Origin: Citrobacter sedlakii NBRC 105722 | GTDB lineage: Bacteria; Pseudomonadota; Gammaproteobacteria; Enterobacterales; Enterobacteriaceae | Reading direction: 5' to 3' | DNA: 32,787 nucleotides | NCBI RefSeq assembly: GCF_000759835.1 | Contig: NZ_BBNB01000020.1 | Location: 1-32,787 of the forward strand | Translations under genes and position numbers: made by a program | Shown here: positions 1 to 7,878 of the stretch, one piece after another | How positions within the stretch are numbered: the stretch's first letter is position 1 | Layout of the letters: each line of letters begins with the position of its first letter | The notes under the pieces: generated by a model | What the model was told of the DNA's origin: nothing | The model's database searches: none | The model's input: the letters and a program-made list of their open reading frames with translations, nothing else

Positions 1-47
1 AACCGGACCGGCTGTTTGTGTGAAGTGATTCACATCCGCCGTGTCGA

Positions 48-105
48 TGGAGGCGCATTATAGGGAGTTCCCGAGCATCCGCAATAGAAAAATTGCAGAA
101 AATTG
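48..105 (-). promoter_or_regulatory. rRNA operon P1 promoter (rrnE-type), reading out of the window
   Basis: On the minus strand there is a -35 TTGCGG (79-84), a 16-bp spacer and a perfect -10 TATAAT (57-62). A GC-rich discriminator GCGCCTCC follows, and the predicted start is A at 48. The 16-bp spacer and this discriminator are hallmarks of stringently controlled E. coli rrn P1 promoters. The A/T-rich block at about 85-105 fits an UP element. The leader continues leftward past base 1. In E. coli rrnE diverges from purH in just this way, so the rRNA operon itself should lie immediately left of the window. The P2 promoter and boxA are not included. Confidence 0.88.
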
Positions 106-160
106 TCTGACTGCTGCATTCCCCAGCAAAACCCCGCCTTATACCCTTTTACACACAGAG

Positions 161-169
161 TTATCCACA
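161..169 (+). promoter_or_regulatory. Perfect consensus DnaA box
   Basis: TTATCCACA matches the strongest DnaA-box consensus exactly. Three GATC (Dam) sites follow within about 45 bp, at 178, 190 and 209. It lies between the rrn P1 promoter and the purH promoter. The match is seen directly; any role in DnaA titration or transcriptional control is inference. Confidence 0.5.
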
Positions 170-266
170 AAGATGGCGATCTTTGCGTAGATCGTTCCTG
201 CAATAAAGGATCTTCAACAATGGGATAAGCGATGTCGAAATCGAAAAAGAAAAATTCGCGAGCGTT

Positions 267-288
267 GCGCAAACGTTTTCGTTACAAT
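267..288 (+). promoter_or_regulatory. purHD promoter with PurR operator
   Basis: GCGCAAACGTTTTCGT (267-282) matches the 16-bp PUR box. It abuts a -10-like TACAAT (283-288), so bound PurR would block RNA polymerase. No good -35 hexamer is visible at 17 bp. PurR with hypoxanthine or guanine as corepressor is the known regulator of purHD in enterobacteria. Transcription should start near 295, leaving a leader of about 95 nt. Confidence 0.85.
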
Positions 289-307
289 GCCCCCGCAAAA
301 CAAGGAT

Positions 308-357
308 GCCCCATAAGGGGCGTTAGCTAAGTTTTTCGAGAAAGATTCAGCTAACGC
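308..357 (+). other. purH 5' leader hairpins
   Basis: Two inverted repeats lie in the untranslated leader. GCCCC/GGGGC (308-312 and 317-321) forms a short hairpin with an ATAA loop. GCGTTAGCT (320-328) pairs perfectly with AGCTAACGC (349-357) across a 20-nt loop. They share bases 320-321, so the two complete stems cannot form at once. No T-tract follows either, so they are not intrinsic terminators. Confidence 0.5.
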
Positions 358-389
358 TCTCTGTAATAGTCAAATCCAGGGGATTTACC

Positions 390-1979
390 ATGCAACAACG
401 TCGTCCAGTCCGCCGCGCTCTGCTCAGTGTTTCTGACAAGGCCGGTATCATCGAATTCGCCCAGGCACTTTCCGCACGTGGTGTGGAGCTGCTGTCGACA
501 GGGGGCACTGCCCGTCTGTTAGCAGATAAAGGTCTGCCGGTGACCGAAGTTTCCGATTACACCGGTTTCCCGGAAATGATGGATGGACGCGTGAAGACCC
601 TGCATCCTAAAGTCCACGGCGGCATTCTTGGCCGTCGCGGTCAGGATGATGGCATTATGGAACAACACGGTATCGCGCCTATTGATATGGTTGTGGTGAA
701 CCTGTATCCGTTCGCCCAGACCGTAGCCCGTGAAGGCTGCTCGCTGGAAGACGCGGTTGAAAACATTGATATTGGCGGTCCGACCATGGTGCGCTCCGCC
801 GCCAAGAATCATAAAGATGTCGCCATTGTGGTAAAGAGCAGCGACTACAACGCCATCATTAACGAAATGGATGCCAACGAAGGGTCACTGACCCTGAAGA
901 CGCGTTTCGACCTCGCCATCAAAGCCTTCGAACACACCGCCGCGTACGACAGCATGATTGCCAACTACTTTGGTAGTATGGTTCCGGCCTACCACGGCGA
1001 AAGTAAAGACGCCGCCGGTCGTTTCCCGCGTACCCTGAACCTGAACTTTATTAAAAAACAGGATATGCGTTACGGTGAGAATAGCCACCAGCAGGCCGCC
1101 TTCTATATAGAAGAAGAGATAAAAGAAGCGTCGGTCGCCACCGCTCAGCAGGTTCAGGGCAAAGCGCTCTCTTATAACAATATTGCCGACACCGACGCTG
1201 CGCTGGAATGTGTGAAAGAATTCAGCGAGCCGGCCTGCGTTATCGTCAAGCACGCCAACCCATGCGGCGTTGCCGTAAGCACCTCTATTCTGGACGCTTA
1301 CGATCGCGCCTATAAAACCGATCCGACCTCCGCGTTCGGCGGTATTATCGCCTTCAACCGCGAGCTGGATGCCGAAACTGCTCAGGCCATCATCTCCCGC
1401 CAGTTTGTTGAAGTGATCATCGCGCCATCTGCCTCTGAAGAAGCGCTGAAAATCACTTCTGCCAAACAGAACGTGCGCGTGCTGGTTTGCGGCCAGTGGG
1501 CAGAACGCGTGCCGGGTCTGGACTTCAAACGCGTAAACGGCGGTCTGCTGATTCAGGATCGCGATCTGGGCATGGTGACGGAAGCCGATCTGCGCGTGGT
1601 GACCAGACGTCAGCCGAGTGAGCAGGAACTGCGTGACGCGCTGTTCTGCTGGAAAGTGGCGAAGTTCGTGAAGTCTAACGCCATTGTTTATGCGAAAGAG
1701 AATATGACTATCGGCATTGGCGCAGGCCAGATGAGCCGCGTTTATTCCGCGAAAATCGCCGGGATTAAGGCAGGCGATGAAGGTCTGGAAGTCAAAGGTT
1801 CTGCAATGGCTTCTGACGCCTTCTTCCCGTTCCGCGATGGTATTGACGCCGCTGCCGCCGTGGGCGTGAGCTGCGTGATCCAGCCTGGCGGTTCTATCCG
1901 CGATGATGAAGTGATTGCCGCCGCCGATGAACACGGCATCGCGATGATCTTCACCGACATGCGCCACTTCCGCCATTAA
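390..1979 (+). CDS. purH: Bifunctional AICAR transformylase / IMP cyclohydrolase
   Basis: PurH catalyses the last two steps of IMP synthesis: formylation of AICAR with 10-formyl-THF, then ring closure to IMP. It is cytosolic. The 529-aa length matches the E. coli enzyme. The N-terminal MGS-like cyclohydrolase domain spans about 1-200 ([11 protein letters not shown] near 35-45, [13 protein letters not shown] at 66-78). The transformylase domain follows, with its signature Lys-His pair at 287-288 in KHANPCG. The start is set by AGGGGA (378-383), 6 nt before ATG. purD follows in the same operon, and the PUR box upstream implies PurR repression. Nothing is unusual in the coding sequence. Confidence 0.98.
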   Translation: MQQRRPVRRALLSVSDKAGIIEFAQALSARGVELLSTGGTARLLADKGLPVTEVSDYTGFPEMMDGRVKTLHPKVHGGILGRRGQDDGIMEQHGIAPIDMVVVNLYPFAQTVAREGCSLEDAVENIDIGGPTMVRSAAKNHKDVAIVVKSSDYNAIINEMDANEGSLTLKTRFDLAIKAFEHTAAYDSMIANYFGSMVPAYHGESKDAAGRFPRTLNLNFIKKQDMRYGENSHQQAAFYIEEEIKEASVATAQQVQGKALSYNNIADTDAALECVKEFSEPACVIVKHANPCGVAVSTSILDAYDRAYKTDPTSAFGGIIAFNRELDAETAQAIISRQFVEVIIAPSASEEALKITSAKQNVRVLVCGQWAERVPGLDFKRVNGGLLIQDRDLGMVTEADLRVVTRRQPSEQELRDALFCWKVAKFVKSNAIVYAKENMTIGIGAGQMSRVYSAKIAGIKAGDEGLEVKGSAMASDAFFPFRDGIDAAAAVGVSCVIQPGGSIRDDEVIAAADEHGIAMIFTDMRHFRH

Positions 1980-1990
1980 TGGAGCAACAG

Positions 1991-3280
1991 ATGAAAGTAT
2001 TAGTGATTGGCAACGGCGGGCGCGAGCACGCGCTGGCGTGGAAAGCCGCTCAGTCGCCAAAAGTCGAAACCGTCTATGTTGCGCCGGGTAACGCCGGTAC
2101 CGCGCTGGAACCCACGCTGCAGAATGTGGCAATCAGCGCTACCGATATTCCGGCGCTGCTGAATTTCGCCCAAAGCGAGAAGATCGATCTCACCATCGTC
2201 GGGCCGGAAGCGCCGTTAGTGATGGGGGTGGTGGATACCTTCCGCGCCGCGGGTCTGAAAATCTTCGGGCCAACCGAAGGCGCCGCGCAGCTCGAAGGCT
2301 CCAAAGCCTTCACCAAAGATTTTCTCGCTCGTCATCACATCCCGACGGCGGAATACCAGAACTTCACCGACGTGGAGCCTGCTCTGGCTTACTTACGTGA
2401 AAAAGGCGCGCCAATTGTCATCAAGGCCGACGGTCTGGCCGCCGGGAAAGGCGTGATTGTCGCGATGACGCTCGAAGAGGCGGAAGCCGCGGTTCAGGAT
2501 ATGCTGGCAGGCAACGCTTTTGGCGACGCGGGTCACCGCATAGTGATCGAGGAATTTCTCGACGGGGAAGAAGCCAGCTTTATCGTGATGGTGGACGGCG
2601 AGCACGTACTGCCGATGGCAACCAGTCAGGATCATAAGCGCGTGGGCGATGGCGATACCGGCCTGAACACTGGCGGAATGGGTGCCTACTCGCCCGCGCC
2701 AGTGGTTACCGACGACGTTCATCAGCGCACCATGGAACGCATTATCTGGCCAACCGTAAAAGGGATGGCGGCGGAAGGCAATACGTATACCGGTTTCTTG
2801 TATGCGGGGCTGATGATCGACAAGCAGGGTAACCCGAAGGTCATTGAATTCAACTGCCGCTTTGGCGATCCGGAAACCCAGCCTATCATGCTGCGCATGA
2901 AGTCCGATCTGGTTGAACTGTGTCTGGCGGCCTGCGAAGGCAAACTGGACGCACAAAAATCCGAATGGGATAAGCGCGCTTCACTGGGCGTGGTGATGGC
3001 TGCGGGCGGATACCCGGGTGACTACCGCAACGGCGATGTGATCCACGGCCTGCCGCTGGAAGACGTGGCGGACGGTAAAGTCTTCCACGCCGGTACAAAA
3101 CTGGCTGATGACGAGCAGGTCGTCACCAGCGGTGGTCGCGTTCTGTGCGTAACCGCACTCGGTGACACCGTTGCCGAAGCCCAGAAACGGGCGTATGCCT
3201 TAATGACCGACATCCGCTGGGACGACTGCTTCTGCCGTCACGACATCGGCTGGCGCGCCATTGAACGCGAGCAAAACTAA
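1991..3280 (+). CDS. purD: Phosphoribosylamine-glycine ligase (GAR synthetase)
   Basis: PurD joins glycine to 5-phosphoribosylamine using ATP, the second step of purine synthesis. The protein is 429 aa, the E. coli length. It begins MKVLVIGNGGREHALAWK, the family's N-terminal signature, and continues with an ATP-grasp fold (KADGLAAGKGVIVA near 145-158, and NCRFGDPETQ). I chose ATG 1991 over the in-frame ATG at 1979, which overlaps the purH stop, because GGAG (1981-1984) is 6 nt before 1991 and the product then starts where the family does. It is cotranscribed with purH. Its last 4 bp overlap the end of convergent zraR and no intrinsic terminator is visible between them. Confidence 0.98.
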   Translation: MKVLVIGNGGREHALAWKAAQSPKVETVYVAPGNAGTALEPTLQNVAISATDIPALLNFAQSEKIDLTIVGPEAPLVMGVVDTFRAAGLKIFGPTEGAAQLEGSKAFTKDFLARHHIPTAEYQNFTDVEPALAYLREKGAPIVIKADGLAAGKGVIVAMTLEEAEAAVQDMLAGNAFGDAGHRIVIEEFLDGEEASFIVMVDGEHVLPMATSQDHKRVGDGDTGLNTGGMGAYSPAPVVTDDVHQRTMERIIWPTVKGMAAEGNTYTGFLYAGLMIDKQGNPKVIEFNCRFGDPETQPIMLRMKSDLVELCLAACEGKLDAQKSEWDKRASLGVVMAAGGYPGDYRNGDVIHGLPLEDVADGKVFHAGTKLADDEQVVTSGGRVLCVTALGDTVAEAQKRAYALMTDIRWDDCFCRHDIGWRAIEREQN

Positions 3281-4602
3281 CGCGACAGTTTTGCAAGCAG
3301 CGTTTTACGCGTAATCCCTAACTGACGGGCGGCTTCCGTTTTGTTGCCGCCCGTTTTTTCAAGCGCCGCCAGAATCACCTCTTTTTCAACCTCCACCAGC
3401 GGCTGAATGGTTTGCTCCTGCACAAGCGGGATCGGCTGCCCCGCAATCGTCAGCGGCAATTCACGTTCTGAAATGTACTCTCCCGTCAGCAACACCACGG
3501 CACGCTCAATAGCGTTTTCCAGTTCGCGGATATTCCCCGGCCAGGCGTAATGAATCAGCAGATCCATCGCCTGTGGCGTAAAGCCTTTCACCGCTTTGCG
3601 GTTACGTGCCGCAAAACGCTGAAGAAAATGTTCGGCTAACAGTGGAATGTCTTCCCGACGCTGACGCAGGGACGGCATTTCGATGGTTACCACGTTCAGC
3701 CGGTAGTAGAGATCCTGACGAAAGCGCCCGGCGCTGACTTCCTGCGCCAGATCCCGATGGGTGGCGGCGATCAGACGTACGTCAACCGTGAGCGTCTGGT
3801 TGCTGCCTACCCGCTGCACTTCACGCTCCTGGATTGCCCGCAGCAGACGCACCTGCATCATGGGCGAAATATCGCCGATCTCATCCAGAAACAGTGTACC
3901 GCCGTCGGCTTCGACAAAGCGGCCCTCGCGACGCTTGTCGGCGCCGGTAAACGCCCCCTTTTCATGCCCGAACAGTTCAGACTCCAGCAGGGACTCATTG
4001 AGCGCCGCACAGTTCAGCGTGACCAGCGGCTTGTCGCTGCGCGCGCTGCTGGCATGGAGCGCGCGCGCGACCAGCTCTTTGCCGGTACCGGAGTCACCAT
4101 GAATCAGCACCGTCGCGTCGGATGGGGCAACCATTGCGATTTCGCTCAACAGCTGCTGCATCGCCGGGCTTTTTCCCACCATACCGAACTGGCTGGCGGA
4201 AACGGACGGCAGATCGCCCGGAGCCTCCTGCGCATGGGCCAGCGATTTCTCCAGCGTCTCCTGTAGGCGGTCAAAATCCAGCGGTTTGATCAGGTAATCC
4301 AGCGCCCCGGTTTTTAACGCTTCCACCGCCGTCTCGACGCTGGAAAACGCCGTCATGATCAGTACCGGAATTGCCGGGTTAAGCGCTTTAATCTCTTTGA
4401 GCGTCTCAATACCATCCAGTTCCGCCATGCGCACATCGCACAATACCAGGTCAAAGACATGCTCGCGTATCTTCTCCAGCGCCGCCCGCCCGCTGTATGC
4501 CAGCGCGACGTTATAGCCCCAGCCGCGAAGCAGCGCCTGTAATATCGTGCAGTGGCTGACATCATCATCTACCACCAGAATGTCGATCGTTTCGCCCGTC
4601 AT
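3277..4602 (-). CDS. zraR: Zinc-responsive sigma-54 response regulator ZraR
   Basis: ZraR is an NtrC-family activator, formerly HydG, phosphorylated by ZraS to drive sigma-54 transcription of zraP and zraSR. The protein is 441 aa, the E. coli length. The receiver domain (about 5-120) has acidic residues DDD 12-14 and phospho-acceptor Asp56 (VLCDVRM). The AAA+ domain (about 140-375) has Walker A GDSGTGKE (169-176), the sigma-54 contact loop GAFTGA (216-221) and Walker B GGTLFLDE (234-241). A Fis-type helix-turn-helix lies at the C-terminus (about 419-438, EAARQLGITRKTL). Its ATG overlaps the zraS stop by 4 bp, indicating translational coupling. Confidence 0.97.
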   Translation of the reverse strand: MTGETIDILVVDDDVSHCTILQALLRGWGYNVALAYSGRAALEKIREHVFDLVLCDVRMAELDGIETLKEIKALNPAIPVLIMTAFSSVETAVEALKTGALDYLIKPLDFDRLQETLEKSLAHAQEAPGDLPSVSASQFGMVGKSPAMQQLLSEIAMVAPSDATVLIHGDSGTGKELVARALHASSARSDKPLVTLNCAALNESLLESELFGHEKGAFTGADKRREGRFVEADGGTLFLDEIGDISPMMQVRLLRAIQEREVQRVGSNQTLTVDVRLIAATHRDLAQEVSAGRFRQDLYYRLNVVTIEMPSLRQRREDIPLLAEHFLQRFAARNRKAVKGFTPQAMDLLIHYAWPGNIRELENAIERAVVLLTGEYISERELPLTIAGQPIPLVQEQTIQPLVEVEKEVILAALEKTGGNKTEAARQLGITRKTLLAKLSR

Positions 4603-6002
4603 CCTTGTACTTCCTTCTGTTTTGCTTTTACCGGCAGCCAGAGGGTAAAGATAGCGCCTTTGCCCGCCGGGCTTTCTGCCTTGATCGTCCCACCATGCTG
4701 TTCAATGATGTTTTGCACTACCGCCAGGCCCAGCCCGGTGCCTTCGGCTTTTGTGGTGTAGTAAGGGGTAAAAATCGTCTCCAGCTGTTCCGGCGCAATC
4801 CCCTTCCCGCTGTCTGCAACGACAATCTTAACGCGATCGGCACCGCTCATGTTCATATCGACGTTAATCGTACCTTGCCTGTCGATGGCGTGTATCGCGT
4901 TCAGGTAAAGGTTTAACAACACCTGCGTCAACCTGTCCGGATCGGCCTGGATAAGCGGCAGGGCCGCATTGGGCGTAAACCGCAATTCAATCGCCCGACT
5001 CTGCGCGTCCTGGCTCACCAACTGCAGCGAATGGGTAATGACCGTATTGAGATCTACCGGCTGGAGCGTCAAATGAGCGGGCTTCACCAGCTCAAGTAGC
5101 TCGCTGACGACCCGGTTTAACCGATCGGCCTCTTTCGCCATCACCTGCGCCAGCGCGTGCGCTTCACCGCCCGCCGGGGCGCGCTCGGCGAAATACCGCG
5201 CCAGCCCTTTAATGGATGACAGCGGATTGCGGATTTCATGCGCCACCCCCGCCGCCAGATGCCCAAGCGCCAGCAGTTTTTCCTGCCGGTTCATTTCGTC
5301 CTGAAGCAGTTGTCGCGAACGGAGATACCGCCGGTACCAGAAAAAGGCCATCAACGTCGCCAACAGCACTGTCGTTAAGGCGAAAAGCATGATCAGCATA
5401 TTGCGCCACTCACGCGCCTGGGTGGTGGCTAACTCACTGGCGTCAAAGGCGATGAAAATCGTCTGCGGCGTGGAAGAGATTCCGGCATTGCGCCCCTCGC
5501 AACGCGGCATGGCGCCCATGCCGTGTCGACCCGGCGAATGTAGTGGCTGGAACTGGCGGTAAATCTCCAGTGCGGGAACGGTTTTCCCCTGTTCATCCAC
5601 GGCGTCAACAGAGCGCCAGCGCGCGTCCTCACCGGGATGCAAACGCTGTATCTCATCTGCCGCATAAAGGGTTCCGCCCACCCGCGCAGGATCGCTGTGC
5701 ATCAGGATATTTCCCTGCGCATCCGTGACCGCAAACCAAAGCACGCCAGGCTGCCCCGCCATCTCTTCCAACAGGGTCTGCTGCTGGGCGTGATGCATGC
5801 GCATCCCCATCCCGACGCGCGTGCCCGACTCCAGCGCGCGAATCAGCACGCCGCCTTTTTCCAGTAGCGTCTGTCGTGCAGAGTCACTTTCCCGGCCATA
5901 ATCACGGATCACCGCGGCGGCGAATAGCCCGACCAGAATCAGAATGGCGACGGGCAGTATGCCGCTGAGCCATTTCGTAACCGTATCCTTGTGGTGTCGC
6001 AT
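4599..6002 (-). CDS. zraS: Membrane sensor histidine kinase ZraS
   Basis: ZraS senses periplasmic zinc and envelope stress together with ZraP and phosphorylates ZraR. From ATG 6002 the product is 467 aa (E. coli 465). TM1 is at about 11-32, a periplasmic sensor region follows (about 33-200, with Met/His-rich GMGMRMHH and a PRCEGR segment that could bind metal), and TM2 is at about 203-222. The dimerisation helix carries His255 in HEIRNPLSS. The ATPase has an N-box (NLYLNAI, about 364), DSGKGIA (397), FTPYYTT (411) and GTGLGLAVV (421). A GTG at 6020 in the same frame would give 473 aa. The sigma-54 promoter predicts a start near 6033, leaving that GTG no Shine-Dalgarno, whereas AAGGGG precedes the ATG, although closely. 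Confidence 0.95.
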   Translation of the reverse strand: MRHHKDTVTKWLSGILPVAILILVGLFAAAVIRDYGRESDSARQTLLEKGGVLIRALESGTRVGMGMRMHHAQQQTLLEEMAGQPGVLWFAVTDAQGNILMHSDPARVGGTLYAADEIQRLHPGEDARWRSVDAVDEQGKTVPALEIYRQFQPLHSPGRHGMGAMPRCEGRNAGISSTPQTIFIAFDASELATTQAREWRNMLIMLFALTTVLLATLMAFFWYRRYLRSRQLLQDEMNRQEKLLALGHLAAGVAHEIRNPLSSIKGLARYFAERAPAGGEAHALAQVMAKEADRLNRVVSELLELVKPAHLTLQPVDLNTVITHSLQLVSQDAQSRAIELRFTPNAALPLIQADPDRLTQVLLNLYLNAIHAIDRQGTINVDMNMSGADRVKIVVADSGKGIAPEQLETIFTPYYTTKAEGTGLGLAVVQNIIEQHGGTIKAESPAGKGAIFTLWLPVKAKQKEVQG

Positions 6003-6043
6003 AATCCCCTTCGCTTTCACCCGTTATTAATCTCTCCTGACTC

Positions 6044-6059
6044 AGCAGAAATCATGCCA
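6044..6059 (-). promoter_or_regulatory. Sigma-54 promoter of zraSR
   Basis: Read on the minus strand, TGGCATGATTTCTGCT has the diagnostic GG-N10-GC spacing (GG at 6058-6057, GC at 6046-6045). The expected start is near 6033. Sigma-54 control of zraSR is established in E. coli and Salmonella. The encoded ZraR has the GAFTGA loop needed to activate it. Confidence 0.85.
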
Positions 6060-6107
6060 CTTTTTACCGCGCATATCCCTGTTCAGACACTCAACCCCGG
6101 CCCGAAA

Positions 6108-6155
6108 CGAGTAAAAATGACGCGCGGGGTTATTCCGGCGGGTCATTTTTACTCG
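6108..6155. promoter_or_regulatory. ZraR operator: perfect 14-bp inverted repeat
   Basis: CGAGTAAAAATGAC (6108-6121) and its exact reverse complement (6142-6155) are separated by 20 bp. Both arms continue into CGC-type sequence. They lie between the two divergent sigma-54 promoters at enhancer-like distances (about 50-100 bp from each), as expected for ZraR dimer sites. A third weaker relative may sit near 6164-6179 (GCGCGCTGACTCAG). Assignment to ZraR comes from position and from what is known of this intergenic region. Confidence 0.8.
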
Positions 6156-6206
6156 CTTTTGCGGGGGCGCGCTGACTCAGGCCGCCATTTCCGGGGCTCA
6201 GTCCGC

Positions 6207-6222
6207 TGGCACGGAAGATGCA
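6207..6222 (+). promoter_or_regulatory. Sigma-54 promoter of zraP
   Basis: TGGCACGGAAGATGCA is a near-consensus sigma-54 element with GG at 6208-6209 and GC at 6220-6221, exactly 10 bp apart. Transcription should begin near 6233, about 25 nt before the zraP start and just upstream of its AGGAGG. Confidence 0.88.
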
Positions 6223-6258
6223 ATACGGTGAGTGAGATGACCAACAGGAGGATAAATG

Positions 6259-6693
6259 ATGAAACGGAATAACAAAGCAGGCCTGGCGATGATTGCGCTT
6301 TCGCTGATGGTTTTGGGCGCCAGCCCGGCGCTGGCACGGCATCACTGGGGTTATGGCGACGGTATGTGGCAGCAAAACGCCGCTCCGCTCACTGCGGAAC
6401 AGCAAGCCGCCGCACAAAAAATCCATAATACGTACTACAACCAGGCCAACACACTGCGCCAGCAGCTTATGTCTAAACGTTATGAGTATAACGCGCTGCT
6501 CTCCACCAATCCCCCGGACAGCGCAAAGGTCAACGCCGTCGCGAAAGAGATGACGTCGTTACGCCAGTCGCTGGACGATCTGCGGGTGAAACGCGATGTG
6601 GAGATGGCGGAAGCAGGCGTACCGCAGGGCGCGGGTATGGGCTACGGCGGCTGCGGAGGACGTGGCGGTCATATGGGGATGGGGCACTGGTAA
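6259..6693 (+). CDS. zraP: Periplasmic zinc-binding repressor/chaperone ZraP
   Basis: ZraP is a periplasmic, zinc-binding, CpxP-like protein that protects the envelope and restrains ZraS signalling. The product is 144 aa (E. coli 141). A signal peptide spans about 1-25, ending in SPALA. A His-rich start of the mature chain (RHHWGYGDGMW) follows, then a helical LTxEQQ-type core with QSLDDLRVKRD. The Gly/His/Met-rich tail (GYGGCGGRGGHMGMGHW) includes the conserved Cys that takes part in metal binding. Of two adjacent ATGs, 6256 and 6259, I prefer 6259 because AGGAGG (6246-6251) is then 7 nt away and the product starts MKRN like E. coli ZraP. The gene diverges from zraSR. Confidence 0.95.
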   Translation: MKRNNKAGLAMIALSLMVLGASPALARHHWGYGDGMWQQNAAPLTAEQQAAAQKIHNTYYNQANTLRQQLMSKRYEYNALLSTNPPDSAKVNAVAKEMTSLRQSLDDLRVKRDVEMAEAGVPQGAGMGYGGCGGRGGHMGMGHW

Positions 6694-6711
6694 AGCGCAC
6701 GCCGACTTGCG

Positions 6712-7413
6712 TCAGAACGTTTTCTCGGTCGGCTGCCAGCGACAGAAGTCAGAGTTTGCCACCAGCAACAGCTGTGACCCTTCGGGCGCTTCCAGCCACG
6801 CCACGCTTACGTCCATTGACGAGTGGCGCTGGCGGCGCTCGATATGATTCATTGCCCATGGCTCCAGATCGGGTTTCAGTGTTTCGCCTTCACAGGTGGT
6901 CACCGTACGCTCAGCGGCATGCCAGCGTCCCTGTCGCAACACCACGCGCCCCAGGCGCAGTGCGTCGCTGGTCTGGCGAATCTGCCCCGCGCGATAGCGG
7001 TATAAGGCGATTTGATCGTTAGAAAGCTGCTGCTTATGTCCGTCGACTTCACGCTGCATAAAGCTCAGCTCGCCGCGATCGTCAAACCGCACGCGGATAT
7101 GCTCCGGCGGTTTGCTGTAAATATTGAGTTCAATCAGAGAGAGGGTTTCTCCCTGCCAGCGGTACTCGCTGGTGGTAGTACTGCCGTTACGCCACGGGCT
7201 AAACACCGAAAGCAGATGCACGCCGTCCGCTTCATCTTTACGCCAGATACGCACGGCGCCCTGATCGTCAGCGAATCCGCTGGCGGTAAAGGGCGGTGGA
7301 GAAGCGTTATGACTGCAGGCCGTCAGCAACAGCACGCCCGCCAGCGCCAGCGTACGACGCCAGACAGACAAAAGGGGCGACACCGCCCCTTCGTTAAAAC
7401 TGTTCACAGCCAC
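6712..7413 (-). CDS. yjaH: YjaH-like lipoprotein (DUF1481)
   Basis: This is a predicted envelope lipoprotein of unknown function, found downstream of hupA in enterobacteria. The hydrophobic stretch TLALAGVLLLTAC has a lipobox with Cys33. The mature part is soluble, with no other membrane segment. The start is uncertain. The longest frame begins at a GTG (7411-7413) only 6 nt after the hupA stop, without a clear Shine-Dalgarno. In-frame GTG codons at residues 3 and 11 and a TTG at residue 15 are alternatives, and all except the first lie beside or within the hupA terminator hairpin. It converges on zraP, 18 bp apart. The family assignment rests on position and similarity; I can say nothing of its biochemistry. 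Confidence 0.82.
   Translation of the reverse strand: MAVNSFNEGAVSPLLSVWRRTLALAGVLLLTACSHNASPPPFTASGFADDQGAVRIWRKDEADGVHLLSVFSPWRNGSTTTSEYRWQGETLSLIELNIYSKPPEHIRVRFDDRGELSFMQREVDGHKQQLSNDQIALYRYRAGQIRQTSDALRLGRVVLRQGRWHAAERTVTTCEGETLKPDLEPWAMNHIERRQRHSSMDVSVAWLEAPEGSQLLLVANSDFCRWQPTEKTF
7366..7391 (-). terminator. hupA intrinsic terminator overlapping the yjaH start
   Basis: On the minus strand AAGGGGCG-GTGT-CGCCCCTT (7372-7391) forms an 8-bp stem with a 4-nt loop, followed by TTGTCTGTC. The T-tract is short and interrupted, so termination may be partial. The hairpin lies inside the first codons of the longest yjaH frame. Confidence 0.7.
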
Positions 7414-7419
7414 GCGGTC

Positions 7420-7692
7420 TTACTTAACAGCGTCTTTCAGTGCCTTACCAGAAACAAATGCCGGTACGTTAGCAGCGGCGATTTTGATTTCTTTACCGGT
7501 CTGCGGGTTGCGGCCAGTGCGCTCAGCACGGTGGTTCACTTTGAAGGTACCGAAACCAACCAGTTGTACAGCATCGCCTTCTTTCAGAGACTCAGTAATG
7601 GCAGCCAGAGTAGATTCCAGAGCAGCTTTAGCCTGGGTTTTGGACAGTTCTGCTTTGTCTGCAATTACATCAATCAGTTGAGTCTTGTTCAT
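7420..7692 (-). CDS. hupA: DNA-binding protein HU-alpha
   Basis: HU-alpha is a nucleoid protein that bends and compacts DNA as a homodimer or as a heterodimer with HU-beta. The 90-aa product is full length and essentially identical to E. coli HU-alpha. It shows the DNA-binding arm signature [20 protein letters not shown] (about 46-65), with Pro63 available to intercalate. AAGGAT precedes the ATG. The 186-bp gap to yjaG should carry its promoters, but I could not assign a -35/-10 pair there with confidence. Confidence 0.98.
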   Translation of the reverse strand: MNKTQLIDVIADKAELSKTQAKAALESTLAAITESLKEGDAVQLVGFGTFKVNHRAERTGRNPQTGKEIKIAAANVPAFVSGKALKDAVK

Positions 7693-7878
7693 AAGTTATC
7701 CTTACAATGTGTTTATCGCTTGCTAAGCATCGAGTGCGACGGAAATGCCAGAAAAGCACTCTCCTGCATACACGCACCGATAGCCACTTTTTTTCGCCCT
7801 CCAAATGTAGACCAGACGGGGGGCGGAAGGGAAGCCTTCAGGCACGACAATTCAGACGTTAAATCACGTTTTCGTGTC

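Noticed and set aside
30-272. 80-codon minus-strand frame at the left edge
   Set aside because: It covers the rrn P1 promoter and DnaA box and has no coding signature.
885-2132. 415-codon frame antisense to purH
   Set aside because: It is a shadow of purH crossing into purD, rich in His and Arg, with no domain or start signal.
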